Made by a program: the position numbers and the translations under genes
Shown: positions 10,901-18,590 of the stretch, piece by piece
How positions within the stretch are numbered: position 1 is the stretch's first letter
Layout of the letters: every line of letters begins with the position of its first letter
The notes under the pieces: model-generated
The model's input: the letters and a program-made list of their open reading frames with translations, nothing else
Told to the model about the DNA's origin: nothing
Database searches by the model: none
Source of the DNA: Bradyrhizobium sp. SSBR45G
GTDB lineage: Bacteria > Pseudomonadota > Alphaproteobacteria > Rhizobiales > Xanthobacteraceae
Reading direction: 5' to 3'
DNA: 64,000 nt
NCBI RefSeq assembly: GCF_030159255.1
Contig: NZ_BSCT01000006.1
Span: forward strand, 62,001-126,000

Positions 10901-12454
10901 ATTGCAGGCGCCGGGAGGGCAACTGTTGTCTACAAGCTGGATAACGTCATGGTCGATCTGACAGCCGCCGCTAACGATGGATCGAACACGAGCGATGTAC
11001 TGATTGGAATCAGCAACATTGTGGCATCGGGGAGCGGTGATACGATCATCGGAGGCATGGATGCGGTATCGTTGTCGTCAACAGGATCGTTTAACACTCT
11101 AGTCGCGGGAGCAGGAACGCCATTGCTAACGTCGAGCGGAATTGGCGATACGCTTCTCGGTGGTAGCGGTCCGGAGACCTTGTCCTCAAGTGGACAAGGC
11201 AACACGCTTGTCGCGGGTGGCGCGATTGATACGTTGTCGTCGAGTGGATATGGGGACGTTTTAGTCGGCAACGCACTTGGAAGCACGCTAGATGGACGTG
11301 GTGGCTTTGGTGCGGTTGCGGAGTATGCAATCAATAACGTGACAGTCGATCTTTCGTCCGGTACCGCAGCCGTCAACGGTTCAGGTGTCTCGGATATATT
11401 GCTCGGAATCACGACGGCCTTTGCGGGTGGTGCTAATGACACGCTAATTGGCGGGGCGGAAGCGGCAACGCTATTTAGCGACTGCAACGGAAACACGCTG
11501 CAAGCGGGAGCCGGACAAACGACCGTCGCATATACGCTGGACGGCGTGACGGTCGATCTCGCTAGCCAGTCCGCGACGGTCGACGGCTCGACTACGGGCG
11601 ACGCTTTGATCGGAATTTCAAGTGTTGCGGTTTATGGTTCCGATGACATCGTAGTTGGAGCGAGCGGAGGCGAGTTTCTGCTATCGAACGGCTTCGGGAA
11701 TACTCTGATCGCGGGCGGTGGCGCTGGTTCGCTTGTCTCGCTCGGGTTTGGCGATACTCTGATAGGCAACGCACTCGGAAGCACGCTGGACGGCAGCAAC
11801 GGCGTTGGTACGATCGCCGCATATGCGGTCGATAATGCGACCGTCAACTTAGCGGAAGGTCTAGCCGCGATCGTCGGTTCTAGCGTGGCCGACACGCTGG
11901 TTGGAATCAACATCGCAACGGTATCTGGGATCGGTGATACCTTGATTGGTAATGCAGGTACCAATACCTTGAGTGCGAGTGGCAGCAACGATGTGGTTAT
12001 CGCCGGCTCCGGCTCCGATACGCTGATGATGAACCGTGGAGACAATACCTACATCGCCGGTTCAGGAGCGGACACGTTCGTCGCGTCCGCGAGTACAGGT
12101 CACGCGACTGTTATAGCCAACGACGCACCGGGATCGAATAGTGAATTAGATTTCACCGACGGAATTACTAATGAGAACCTTTGGTTTGTCCAATCGGGCA
12201 ATGACCTAGAAATTGACCTTCTCGGTTCCAGCACCAGTGTGACGATTAAAGACTGGTGTTCAGATGGAGAAAGCCAGCTTCAAGAAATCACTGCCGGGGG
12301 TCTGAAAATCGATAATCAGGTTTCACAGCTGGTGCAGGCTATGGCGACGTTTTCAGCCAGTACCCCTGGTTTCGATGCGACCAGTCCTGCTCTGCAAGTT
12401 GCTCCGAACGACGCAGGTGTACAGAATGCGATCGCGGCGGCGTGGCATGCCTGA
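4979..12454 (+). CDS. Giant T1SS-exported repeat protein with N-terminal pesticin/T4-lysozyme-like domain
   Basis: A 2,491-residue protein. Residues about 15-235 resemble the GH24 muramidase fold: Glu26 (RQENPP), then PTIGYGYDL with Thr52 and Asp58, then a QATTLLDDTL helix, RVALLDALYVGLF, and NQYRRAIEAAEFG. The Thr-x5-Asp spacing is as I recall for the pesticin active site. Around 334-365 there is one short canonical RTX nonapeptide block (GNDTL, YGGGGNDTL). Residues about 410-690 hold two copies of a beta module. From about 825 to 2,370 there are fifteen degenerate repeats of roughly 100 residues, with cores such as VTVDLxxGTA and NDTLIGG, rich in Ser, Thr and Asn. The C-terminus has the haemolysin-related segment LWFVQSGNDLEIDL and VTIKDW, then LVQAMATFSA, a typical type I secretion tail. 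There is no N-terminal signal peptide. It is likely secreted by the exporter just upstream. The lysozyme activity is untested. Confidence 0.88.
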   Translation: MPIDKLHVLSGQQYVAERDQFIARQENPPLFNRGTNAGIHNGGGTALRPLPTIGYGYDLTQHNFNEISTYLTHALGGQQALTADQVAGLDIIRQWKSGLFTTVDFMQMVQGTFGTAAQITAVQSLTLTQSQATTLLDDTLDGFGGFSGFEATLTRVLTNKAGGDIAQSKERVALLDALYVGLFRNPTHGPTLPAALSNADPAIARAQAWLFLEYYTLNAPNQYRRAIEAAEFGVAGDNASLVDIEKIAGVVYDPVNYDYIKANGLDRPITGQRAGVPLQAAMQPLIQRLQQELTLNQVVDYVEVGRAGVDGVLTARQLSQALGGPVGRPTNNLMIGLDGNDTLTAGQGHDVLYGGGGNDTLIANVVANGGQVGTLVGGAFDPTAPTAQRTGHDMLYAGIGSNVLIGDDNEATFSVDANRFPQGYNIIWGDSIGLDTYNFVGNNLVYLVNISGPSLQSVQQYASSPGAFSNFFATLTGFAPGALGESATIIINPNANDTLNLNGTSLSAGRYMRTQPAPGDKALLVVGDNQNYSPSSFDGMVVAVGAGDTIDQSATNSSRTRVLVANHGSGGGSNTLVAGSANSIMISDGVDTTFNIDAEKNPNAVTVIWANGGNDTYNFRGHNYVFMVDDPNATLQSVENLDVNALASAVSTKEGISADPGSAVTIIISPLKNGHLNVGGVLGGGASYAPIYTYNYQPQSAGDVANGYTLYGYRNGGLNYYPSFDAYAPQLQNEIYVGTQAGYDSANLIGFVNGDLGVTISGDGPFMTSYPWPSSDYQAIQPAFFSVASSPQIDLRQYQSSPIGAASLFVEAAGGSSAVANASGEVVSLSATSVTDVATLLSSNTSDTLVSINAAVAVGSNDTLIGGTGIQTLQSVGSFNSLLAGLGADTLVSAGTNDTLFGNGAGSTLDGSGGVTTVAAYNLANVVVDLAAGLAQVGGSGTDILVGISIADALGAYDTLIAGGEHETLIAAGYADTLIGNGGGSRLDTSSGSLTTVGYIRDQVTVNLQAGTAIIGGSVSGDTLIGVSAVSAYGNGDTLLGGATTTTLSALGSADVLAGGTGATTLISNGHSNTLLGSDGSTVALYAMDGVTVDLASGTAAATNGVDTLIGITNVVLSGNHSTARAGVGPDTLSAIGIADVLIGGDGADTLFSWTTRNTLVAGTGANLLETGGSFDTLIGAASGNTLISLGAKNTLIAGAGVNSLSTRGSNDTLFGNGAGSTLDASAGRSAVAAYLLDNVAIDVAAGTATVSGSGVSDTLLGFTTIAALGTNDTLYDGSNGSTLCSSAAGNTLVGGAGQTVASYAGDHVTVDLGAGTASLNGSVARDTLIGIKAGILAGSNGTLLGGSGDNLLYSSGSSNTLVAGTGIDTLLSTGTGDVLVGNLLGSTLLGSYSQNSNHQGAVAAYSANDITIDLSAQTAKRNGAGVGDLLVAINTVGAFGSNDTLIGSSGSTLISNAAGNTLIAQASDVTALYELDGVTVDLTEGTVSVGGASSSDTLVGVRAATVTGVNDTLIGDGSGDTLTTGNASDLVIYAADNVSVDLRAGTAGIVGASVQDTLVGIRNVEVFGADDLITGGMAAVKMTAAGSHDTLVGNLAGSTLRAAQSATGTVALYSFDEVTVDLGLGVASSPLSSASDTLIGLTAVALAGSYGTLLAGTSADTLISTGSFNSLVGGSGSSTLSSSGYRDILVAGSGTQSLASQGGGNTLIAGGAADLLTSTGIGDSLVGNGLGSTLNGTGGSGVVAVYAIDNVKVDLQTGRAGVNGSAIVDTLTEIANVVVLGAHDTIVAGSSASVLSSSGFNNSLIGGDGADTLSTSGNGDTLIAGGGDNILSSSGAQNILVAGSGTDVLFSSGTSDVLLGGSGSDTIWSSGTGNTLIAGSGVDTLSSVGTGDTLLGNGLGSTLDGSSGVDVVAAYAVNNVTVDLTTGRATVAGSAVSDTLVGINSVLLLGGHDALIGGTNATTFYSNGAANTLIAGAGRATVVYKLDNVMVDLTAAANDGSNTSDVLIGISNIVASGSGDTIIGGMDAVSLSSTGSFNTLVAGAGTPLLTSSGIGDTLLGGSGPETLSSSGQGNTLVAGGAIDTLSSSGYGDVLVGNALGSTLDGRGGFGAVAEYAINNVTVDLSSGTAAVNGSGVSDILLGITTAFAGGANDTLIGGAEAATLFSDCNGNTLQAGAGQTTVAYTLDGVTVDLASQSATVDGSTTGDALIGISSVAVYGSDDIVVGASGGEFLLSNGFGNTLIAGGGAGSLVSLGFGDTLIGNALGSTLDGSNGVGTIAAYAVDNATVNLAEGLAAIVGSSVADTLVGINIATVSGIGDTLIGNAGTNTLSASGSNDVVIAGSGSDTLMMNRGDNTYIAGSGADTFVASASTGHATVIANDAPGSNSELDFTDGITNENLWFVQSGNDLEIDLLGSSTSVTIKDWCSDGESQLQEITAGGLKIDNQVSQLVQAMATFSASTPGFDATSPALQVAPNDAGVQNAIAAAWHA
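5982..6060 (+). repeat. Canonical RTX nonapeptide block in the giant protein
   Basis: This stretch encodes consecutive GLDGNDTLT / AGQGHDVLY / GGGGNDTLI-type nonapeptides, the only clear G-G-x-G-(N/D)-D calcium-binding repeats in the protein. The rest of the repeat field keeps the DTL core but lacks the regular glycine/aspartate spacing, so calcium-dependent folding may nucleate only here. Confidence 0.65.
6208..7050 (+). repeat. Two-copy beta module inside the giant protein gene
   Basis: Two diverged copies of a module occur at about 6208-6510 and 6751-7050. Shared landmarks in order are: ATFSVDANRF / TTFNIDAEKN, IIWGDSIGLDTYNFVGNN / VIWANGGNDTYNFRGHN, LQSVQ / LQSVE, and TIIINP / TIIISP followed by a hydrophobic LNLNG / LNVGG turn. 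The copies are similar in protein but not obviously in DNA, so the duplication is old. Confidence 0.6.
7450..12100 (+). repeat. Fifteen-unit degenerate Ser/Thr/Asn-rich beta-strand repeat field
   Basis: Fifteen copies of a unit of about 70-150 residues are counted by the core (N/G)V-x-VDL-x-x-GTA, from NVVVDLAAGLA near 7756 to NATVNLAEGLA near 11835. Each unit continues with SDTLVGI, a hydrophobic strand, NDTLIGG and several short x-S-x-G-x-x-(N/D)TL-(I/V)-AG rungs, often ending in GNGLGSTLDG. The spacing suggests a long beta-solenoid. The rung number varies between units, so the field probably grew by internal duplication. Confidence 0.7.
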
Positions 12455-12516
12455 GATGAACTTGCCGTGGCGGAACAGCGGTCGATCTTCCAGAAACGCG
12501 CATTCGGAGTGGATTG

Positions 12517-13911
12517 ATGTCGGCCGCGAGTGACGGAGACGGTCCAGCCAAATCTCGTTCCGCTTCCCAGATCGTGTTCGACGAAGCAACGGCGCTTCAT
12601 CGCTTAGGGAAGTATGGCGATGCAGAGGCCCTGTTGCGCGATGGCATCTCGCGTGATCCGAACAACGCGGATCTGCGCAATGCGCGCGGTGTGATGTTCG
12701 CTGCGATGGACCGCGATCTCGACGCAGTATGGTGCTATCGCGACGCCATTGCGTGTAACCCGACCGGTGCTGGCATCTGGACCAATCTCGGCAACGCGCT
12801 AACCAAGCTTAAGCATCTTAAAAGTGCCGTCGCGTGCCATCGCCGGGCGCTGGCTTTGTCGAATGGTAAAGAGCCACTGTTTTATCAGAACCTTGGCTCG
12901 GCGCTTGCCGAAGCCGGTCAGCACGGCGAAGCGGTGATCGCGTTTTCCCGCGCCCTCGAACTCGACCCTTGTCGCAAGACCGTGCGGTGGGATCGCGGGC
13001 GTAGTTATCTTTATCTCGGCAACTACCGTCAGGCATGGCCCGACTACGAGGTCCGCCGCTTCACCGGACAGCTCCCACCGAAGACGCTTCCAGGTGAAGC
13101 ATGGGCAGGGCAGCCTTACGCTGGCAAACGTCTTCTCCTCGTGGTCGAGCAAGGGTTTGGCGATACGCTATGGGTCGCCCGGTATTTGCCGAGGGTAAAG
13201 GCGCTCGGCGGCGAGCTGGTGATGGAATGCCAGAAGGAACTGATCCCACTGATCGCCACAATGGGAGTGGTCGATCGCCTGATCCCGCGCGATCAACCAT
13301 TGCCGGAGGCCGACTATCATTGCTATCTATGTAGCCTGCCAGGGCTGTTCACCATCGACTTTGCCACGATTCCGACCGCGGCAGTGTTCGAGCCGCCGCG
13401 AGAACGCGTCGCGAAATTCAGGCCGCTTTTTGAGGAGGCGCGCGGACGCCTTAAGGTTGGAATCGTGTGGTCGGGAAGCGTCACGTTCAAGCGCAACAAC
13501 GAGCGGGCTCAACCGCTCTTGCGGTTCTTTCAGGGGTTCGCCCTTCCGGGTGTGCAGCTTTACTCACTACAGAAAGGCCCGCGCGAACAGGAGCTACACG
13601 CGTTGCCACGCGGTGGCCCAATCGTGGATCTTGCTCCACTGATCGACGACTTTGCCGACACCGCGGCCGCAATCGATCAGCTTGATCTGGTAATAATGAC
13701 AGACAGTGCAGTCGCGCATCTTGCCGGGGCCATGGGTAAGCCCGTTTGGTTGCTGCTTGGCCATTGGGCGCACTGGCTGTGGCTGCTGGATCGCAGCGAC
13801 TGCCCGTGGTATCCGTCAATGCGCTTGTTTCGCCCGCGCGGGGAGGGGGATTGGGACTATGTCTTCGACTCTGCCTCGTTTGAACTGATGGCGCTCTCGA
13901 GACTAGCGTAG
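12517..13911 (+). CDS. TPR-containing glycosyltransferase-family protein
   Basis: A 464-residue cytoplasmic protein. Residues about 20-190 form four to five tetratricopeptide repeats (for example AGIWTNLGNALTKLKHLKSA and FYQNLGSALAEAGQHGEA). The C-terminal half is a GT-B/GT9-like domain with EQGFGDTLWVARYLP near 215, KVGIVWSGS near 310, and the donor-site region DFADTAAAIDQLDLVIMTDS-AVAHLAGAMGKPVW near 370-410. Such TPR-GT proteins are common in Bradyrhizobium and often lie next to large secreted repeat proteins. Its place 62 bp after the giant gene suggests it could glycosylate that Ser/Thr/Asn-rich protein; this is inference. The start is ATG 12517 (GGAGTGG just upstream), not the TTG one codon earlier. 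Confidence 0.85.
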   Translation: MSAASDGDGPAKSRSASQIVFDEATALHRLGKYGDAEALLRDGISRDPNNADLRNARGVMFAAMDRDLDAVWCYRDAIACNPTGAGIWTNLGNALTKLKHLKSAVACHRRALALSNGKEPLFYQNLGSALAEAGQHGEAVIAFSRALELDPCRKTVRWDRGRSYLYLGNYRQAWPDYEVRRFTGQLPPKTLPGEAWAGQPYAGKRLLLVVEQGFGDTLWVARYLPRVKALGGELVMECQKELIPLIATMGVVDRLIPRDQPLPEADYHCYLCSLPGLFTIDFATIPTAAVFEPPRERVAKFRPLFEEARGRLKVGIVWSGSVTFKRNNERAQPLLRFFQGFALPGVQLYSLQKGPREQELHALPRGGPIVDLAPLIDDFADTAAAIDQLDLVIMTDSAVAHLAGAMGKPVWLLLGHWAHWLWLLDRSDCPWYPSMRLFRPRGEGDWDYVFDSASFELMALSRLA

Positions 13912-14591
13912 CCTTCGTTGGGACCAGCGGGGCAGTTACAGTTCCGCAATCTGCTGGTTACTCTACCTGTGACTTCTTCGGCAAGATTTATGGAAGGCCG
14001 AAGAACGCTTTTGCAGGCGCGGACGGAAGGTAAGCTCGCGGTGGTGCTGCCGTACCGAACCGGTGTTTGATCCCGAGCTTCGGGCTCGATCTGCTCTCTT
14101 GGGAGAGCCTTGACGTCTGCGGATCGGTATTAATTGTAGCGCCACAAACACGGGAACTCCAGCTCCCTTCCCTCACAGCCGCTGGTAAGCACATCGAGTG
14201 AATGCACCCAGAACGTGCGTTGCCAAGAGGATTGCTGCTACCTTCTGCTGCGCGGTCGCCGAGATGCGCGCTTTCTCCGCCTGATACCGATGCAGCGGTG
14301 GTGGCTCCGACGTTGTCAATTCTACCTTAGCCTTCGTCAAGTTGAGCCGCCACTGAAGCTTAGATCTAATCGCTGATGACGATATGCGACCGGCTGTCCT
14401 TGCAGAGGTCTCCTGACGCTCTGCCGATCACTTGGCGGGCTGCCAGGAGCGAGCCAGCTTAGGCGCCTACGCTTTTATTCGCCAGAGCGCGCAGAGGACG
14501 GGCGTGGCGTTGCTCGATCAGAGCTTCTGCATTCTTTGATCATCCTGTTCGCGCGGCATCGGCGTTCGCGCTGGCTGGTCGGAGATCAGGG
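13912..14591. other. Gene-poor stretch between T1SS and trb operons
   Basis: About 680 bp with no convincing gene on either strand. Short open frames on the minus strand (13963-14194) have no recognisable motif. The region normally holding a traG-type coupling gene and a CopG-type gene upstream of trbB is missing. I see no tRNA, transposase or clear attachment repeat here. Confidence 0.5.
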
Positions 14592-15554
14592 GTGACCGGG
14601 ATCAATCTAACGCAGTTGGCCTCCCGTAGTGCACGCATGCTGCGGACAGCCTTGGGCTCTGCAATCGAGCTCCTGCTTGATGATGCGTCGGTTGTCGAGG
14701 TGATGCTCAATCCGGATGGCCGGCTGTGGATCGATCGTCTCGCGACGGGCTTGGCTGACACCGGCGAGACGGTTTCTGCTGCCGATGGTGAACGGATCAT
14801 CCGTCTTGTGGCTCACCATGTCGGGCTCGAGATCCATGCCGGGTCGCCGCGCCTGTCTGCGGAACTGCCAGAGACGGGCGAACGATTCGAGGGGCTGCTC
14901 CCGCCGGTCGTCACCGCCCCGACATTTGCGATCCGCAAGCCGGCCGTCGCGGTCTTTACGCTCGGTCATTACGTCGCCGACGGGATCATCAGCCCGGTGC
15001 AGGCTCGTGGCCTGCGGAACGCCGTTCTCGACCGCCGCAACATCCTGGTCGCCGGTGGTACGTCGACCGGCAAGACGACGTTGACGAATGCGCTGCTGGC
15101 GGTCGTTGCCGAAACCTGCGATCGCGTGGTGCTGATCGAGGATACACGTGAGCTCCAGTGCCGCGCGCCTAATCTAGTTGCGCTTCGGACCAAGGACGGC
15201 GTGGCGTCGCTGTCCGATCTGGTCCGTTCTTCGCTGCGCCTGCGCCCTGATCGCATTCCGATAGGCGAGGTGCGCGGTCCTGAGGCCCTCGACCTGCTGA
15301 AGGCCTGGGGCACCGGGCATCCCGGTGGCATCGGGACCATTCACGCAGGCTCTGCGCTTGGCGCGCTCCGGCGGCTGGAGCAATTGATCCAGGAGGCCGT
15401 GGTGACTGTGCCGCGTGCTCTGATCGCGGAGACCATCGATGTCGTCGCTGTGCTGACAGGCCGCGGTCCGGTGCGGCGGCTGAGCGAGTTCGTGCGTGTC
15501 GAGGGGCTCTCGGAATCTGGAGACTACATTCTCGCACCTCTGGGAGATCATTGA
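14592..15554 (+). CDS. trbB: Conjugal transfer ATPase TrbB (VirB11 family)
   Basis: A 320-residue hexameric secretion ATPase at the cytoplasmic base of the mating-pair-formation type IV secretion system. The N-terminal domain carries [17 protein letters not shown]. Walker A is [16 protein letters not shown] near 155. An Asp box follows ([11 protein letters not shown]), then the [15 protein letters not shown] segment and the His box [14 protein letters not shown]. All are standard for TrbB. The start is GTG 14592, with GGAG seven bases upstream. Its stop overlaps the trbC start (TGATG). It opens a compact nine-gene trb operon. Confidence 0.96.
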   Translation: MTGINLTQLASRSARMLRTALGSAIELLLDDASVVEVMLNPDGRLWIDRLATGLADTGETVSAADGERIIRLVAHHVGLEIHAGSPRLSAELPETGERFEGLLPPVVTAPTFAIRKPAVAVFTLGHYVADGIISPVQARGLRNAVLDRRNILVAGGTSTGKTTLTNALLAVVAETCDRVVLIEDTRELQCRAPNLVALRTKDGVASLSDLVRSSLRLRPDRIPIGEVRGPEALDLLKAWGTGHPGGIGTIHAGSALGALRRLEQLIQEAVVTVPRALIAETIDVVAVLTGRGPVRRLSEFVRVEGLSESGDYILAPLGDH

Positions 15555-15877
15555 TGACGATGCAAATGAGACGACGACCTGCGGGTTGGACTGTAGCGGC
15601 GGCGCTCACGCTGCTGATGGGCGCTCCCGCACGTGCGGCGGGATCGAATATGCCCTGGGAGCAGCCGCTCAACCAGATTCTGCTGTCGGTTGAGGGGCCG
15701 GTCGCCAAGATCGTTGCTGTGATCATCATCATCACGACGGGACTGTCGTTGGCATTCGGTGAAACGTCAGGGGGATTCCGGCGGCTGATCCAGATCGTGT
15801 TCGGGCTCTCGATCGCGTTTGCCGCCTCGAGCTTCTTCCTGTCGTTCTTCTCCTTCGGCGGCGGGGTGGTGATCTGA
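15554..15877 (+). CDS. trbC: Conjugal transfer pilin TrbC (VirB2 family)
   Basis: A 107-residue major pilin precursor. It has a basic N-terminus, a signal peptide ending in PARAAG near residue 30, and two hydrophobic helices (IVAVIIIITTGLSLAFG and LSIAFAASSFFLSFFSFGGG) separated by a short basic loop, the usual TrbC/VirB2 layout. In this family the mature pilin may be cyclised or otherwise processed; no TraF-type peptidase gene is visible here. ATG at 15554 overlaps the trbB stop, and its TGA overlaps the trbD start. Confidence 0.92.
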   Translation: MTMQMRRRPAGWTVAAALTLLMGAPARAAGSNMPWEQPLNQILLSVEGPVAKIVAVIIIITTGLSLAFGETSGGFRRLIQIVFGLSIAFAASSFFLSFFSFGGGVVI

Positions 15878-16140
15878 TGGATGAAGAGGTGAAAGGCTTC
15901 GCAACTCCCGTCCATCGCTCCCTGACGGAGCCGATCCTGCTCGGTGGTGCGCCGCGCTCTGTTGCGATCGTCAACGGCACGCTGTCGGCCGCGCTCGGCC
16001 TTGGTCTGCGGCTCTGGCTCTTCGGCCTGCTGCTCTGGTTCGTCGGCCACATGATCGCTGTGTGGGCGACCAAGCGCGATCCGTCCTTTGTCGAAGTGGT
16101 GCGCCGTCACCTGCGCATTCCCGGTCATCTCGGTCAGTGA
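15877..16140 (+). CDS. trbD: Conjugal transfer protein TrbD (VirB3 family)
   Basis: An 87-residue inner-membrane protein with the TrbD N-terminus (GFATPVHRSLTEPILLGGAPR) and one or two hydrophobic helices at about 30-65. VirB3-like proteins associate with the VirB4/TrbE ATPase at the inner membrane. It overlaps trbC by the sequence ATGA and is followed after 8 bp by trbE. Its length is normal. Confidence 0.93.
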   Translation: MDEEVKGFATPVHRSLTEPILLGGAPRSVAIVNGTLSAALGLGLRLWLFGLLLWFVGHMIAVWATKRDPSFVEVVRRHLRIPGHLGQ

Positions 16141-16148
16141 GGCCCGCC

Positions 16149-18590
16149 ATGTTCAATCTTGCCGAATACAGCCGCACCAACATCCGCCTTGCAGACTTCC
16201 TGCCGTGGGCGGCGTTGGTCGATGAGGGCGTCGTCCTGAACAAGGACGGTTCGCTGCAGCGGACGGCGCGGTTTCGTGGGCCAGATCTGGAAAGCTCGGT
16301 CGAGTCCGAGCTCGTGGCCGTTGCCGCTCGTCTCAACAACGCGCTTCGTCGGCTGGGATCGGGCTGGGCCATCTTCTTCGAGGCGCAGCGACATTCGGCG
16401 GGAGCTTATCTGCCTTGCGTGTTCCCGGATGCCGCATCTGCTCTGGTCGATGCCGAGCGCAAGGCGCAGTTCGAGGAGGAGGGCGCTCACTACGAGTCGA
16501 GCTATTTTCTGACGTTTCTGTATCTGCCGCCGCGTGAGGACGTCGCCCGTTCCGAACGTGTGCTCTACGAAGGACGGCCGCAATCGGATGGCGTCAATGG
16601 CCGGGAGATTCTGCGCAGCTTTCTTGATCGGACCGATCGTATCCTGCAGCTGATTGCCGGCTTCATGCCGGAATGCGCCTGGCTCGGCGACGAGGCCGTG
16701 CTGAGCTATCTGCATTCGACCATCTCGACCCAGCGCCAGCGCGTCCGCGTCCCCGAAATCCCGATGCATCTGGATGGGCTACTCGCCGACCAGCCGCTCA
16801 CCTGCGGCCTGGAGCCGATGCTGGGATCGGTCCATCTGCGCGTGCTGACGATCATCGGGTTTCCCTCCGCGACCACGCCGGGAATCCTGGATGATCTGAA
16901 TCGGCTCGCCGTCGCCTACCGCTGGTCGACCCGCGCCATCATGCTGGACAAGCAGGATGCGGTGAGGCTGGTGACGCGGATCCGCCGGCAATGGTTTGCC
17001 AAGCGCAAGTCGCTGGCCGCGATCCTGAAGGAGGTCATGACCAACGAGACTGCAAGTCTCGTGGATACTGACGCCCACAACAAGGCCATAGATGCCGATG
17101 CGGCGCTACAGGACCTCGGCTCGGATGGGATTGGTCAGGCCTACGTCACGGCGACGTTGACGGTCTGGGACGCCGACCCGGCAAGATCTGATGAGAAGCT
17201 GCGCCTGGTCGAGAAGGTCATCCAGGGCCGCGACTTCACCTGCATGGCGGAGAGCGTAAATGCCGTCGAAGCGTGGCTCGGCGGTCTGCCGGGGCATGTC
17301 TATGCCAATGTCCGGCAGCCGCCGCTCTCGACCCTGAATCTTGCGCATATGATCCCGCTGTCGGCGGTCTGGGCCGGCGAGACGCGCGACCATCATCTGA
17401 AAGCACCACCGCTGCTGTTTGGCCGAACAGAGGGGGCGACCCCGTTCCGCTTCTCGCTGCATGTCGGCGATGTCGGCCATACGCTAGTGGTCGGGCCGAC
17501 TGGCGCCGGCAAGTCAGTGCTGCTAGCGGTGATGGCCCTGCAGTTCCGTCGCTATCCGAGCGCGCAGATCTTCGCTTTCGATTTCGGTGGCTCCATGCGG
17601 GTTGCTGCGCTCGCCATGGGCGGTGATTGGCATGACCTCGGTGGCGCCGTGTCGGCGGAGGGCGAGAGCTCGGTTGCGCTTCAGCCTCTGGCCGTCATCG
17701 AGGATGTTGGAGAGCGCGCCTGGGCGGCCGACTGGATTGCGAGCCTATTGGTGCGCGAGAAGATCGTGGTCACGCCGGAAGCGAAGGAGCATCTGTGGTC
17801 TGCTCTGACCTCGCTGGCGTCAGCGCCGGCGATGGAGCGGACCTTGACCGGTCTGTCGGTCCTGCTGCAGTCGAACAGTCTGAAGCGGGCGCTTAAGCCG
17901 TATTGTCTCGATGGCGCCCATGGGCGCCTGCTGGATGCCGATCACGAGGCGCTCGGTAACGGATCGGTACAGGTCTTTGAGACCGAGGGGCTGATCGGGA
18001 CCGCAGCGGCCCCCGCCGTGCTCGCTTATTTGTTCCACCGGATTGCGCAGCGGCTCGATGGCCGTCCTACGCTTTTGATAGTCGATGAAGGGTGGCTGGC
18101 GCTGGACGATGCCGACTTCGCCGGGCAGTTGCGGGAATGGCTGAAGACCCTGCGCAAGAAGAACGCCTCCGTCGTCTTCGCCACCCAGTCGCTCTCCGAC
18201 ATCAATGGCTCGCCGATCGCGCCCGCGATCATCGAGAGCTGCCCGACACGAATCATGTTGCCGAATGAGCGGGCGATAGAGCCGCAGATCACTGCGATCT
18301 ATCGTCGCTTCGGCCTGAACGATCGCCAGATCGAGCTCGTTAGCCGCGCAGTACCGAAGCGCGACTACTACTGCCAATCACGCCGCGGCAACCGCATGTT
18401 CGAACTGGGCCTTGGCGAGGTCGCGCTCGCCTTCGCGGCTGCGTCGGCCAAGGCCGATCAGGCGGCCATTTCGGAGGTCTGCGCCACGGCCGGGAAGGAG
18501 GAGTTTGCGGCCGCCTGGCTCCGGCACCGCAATGCTGGCTGGGCAGCCGACCTCATTCCGAGCCTCGACAATCTGGAAACCCGCTCATGA
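16149..18590 (+). CDS. trbE: Conjugal transfer ATPase TrbE (VirB4 family)
   Basis: An 813-residue ATPase that powers pilus assembly and substrate transfer. The N-terminus (MFNLAEYSRTNIRLADFLPW) and the CagE/TrbE region up to about 430 are typical. Walker A is VVGPTGAGKSVLLAVMAL near 450, Walker B is TLLIVDEGWLALDD near 640, followed by KKNASVVFATQSLSDI. The ATG at 16149 was chosen because family members begin with MFNL; the frame is open further upstream but overlaps trbD. Its stop overlaps trbJ by 4 bp. Confidence 0.96.
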   Translation: MFNLAEYSRTNIRLADFLPWAALVDEGVVLNKDGSLQRTARFRGPDLESSVESELVAVAARLNNALRRLGSGWAIFFEAQRHSAGAYLPCVFPDAASALVDAERKAQFEEEGAHYESSYFLTFLYLPPREDVARSERVLYEGRPQSDGVNGREILRSFLDRTDRILQLIAGFMPECAWLGDEAVLSYLHSTISTQRQRVRVPEIPMHLDGLLADQPLTCGLEPMLGSVHLRVLTIIGFPSATTPGILDDLNRLAVAYRWSTRAIMLDKQDAVRLVTRIRRQWFAKRKSLAAILKEVMTNETASLVDTDAHNKAIDADAALQDLGSDGIGQAYVTATLTVWDADPARSDEKLRLVEKVIQGRDFTCMAESVNAVEAWLGGLPGHVYANVRQPPLSTLNLAHMIPLSAVWAGETRDHHLKAPPLLFGRTEGATPFRFSLHVGDVGHTLVVGPTGAGKSVLLAVMALQFRRYPSAQIFAFDFGGSMRVAALAMGGDWHDLGGAVSAEGESSVALQPLAVIEDVGERAWAADWIASLLVREKIVVTPEAKEHLWSALTSLASAPAMERTLTGLSVLLQSNSLKRALKPYCLDGAHGRLLDADHEALGNGSVQVFETEGLIGTAAAPAVLAYLFHRIAQRLDGRPTLLIVDEGWLALDDADFAGQLREWLKTLRKKNASVVFATQSLSDINGSPIAPAIIESCPTRIMLPNERAIEPQITAIYRRFGLNDRQIELVSRAVPKRDYYCQSRRGNRMFELGLGEVALAFAAASAKADQAAISEVCATAGKEEFAAAWLRHRNAGWAADLIPSLDNLETRS

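Noticed and set aside
10246-11496. Pro/Ser/Val-rich minus-strand frames opposite the giant repeat protein
   Set aside because: Their repeat patterns mirror the repeats of the sense gene; they are not independent proteins.
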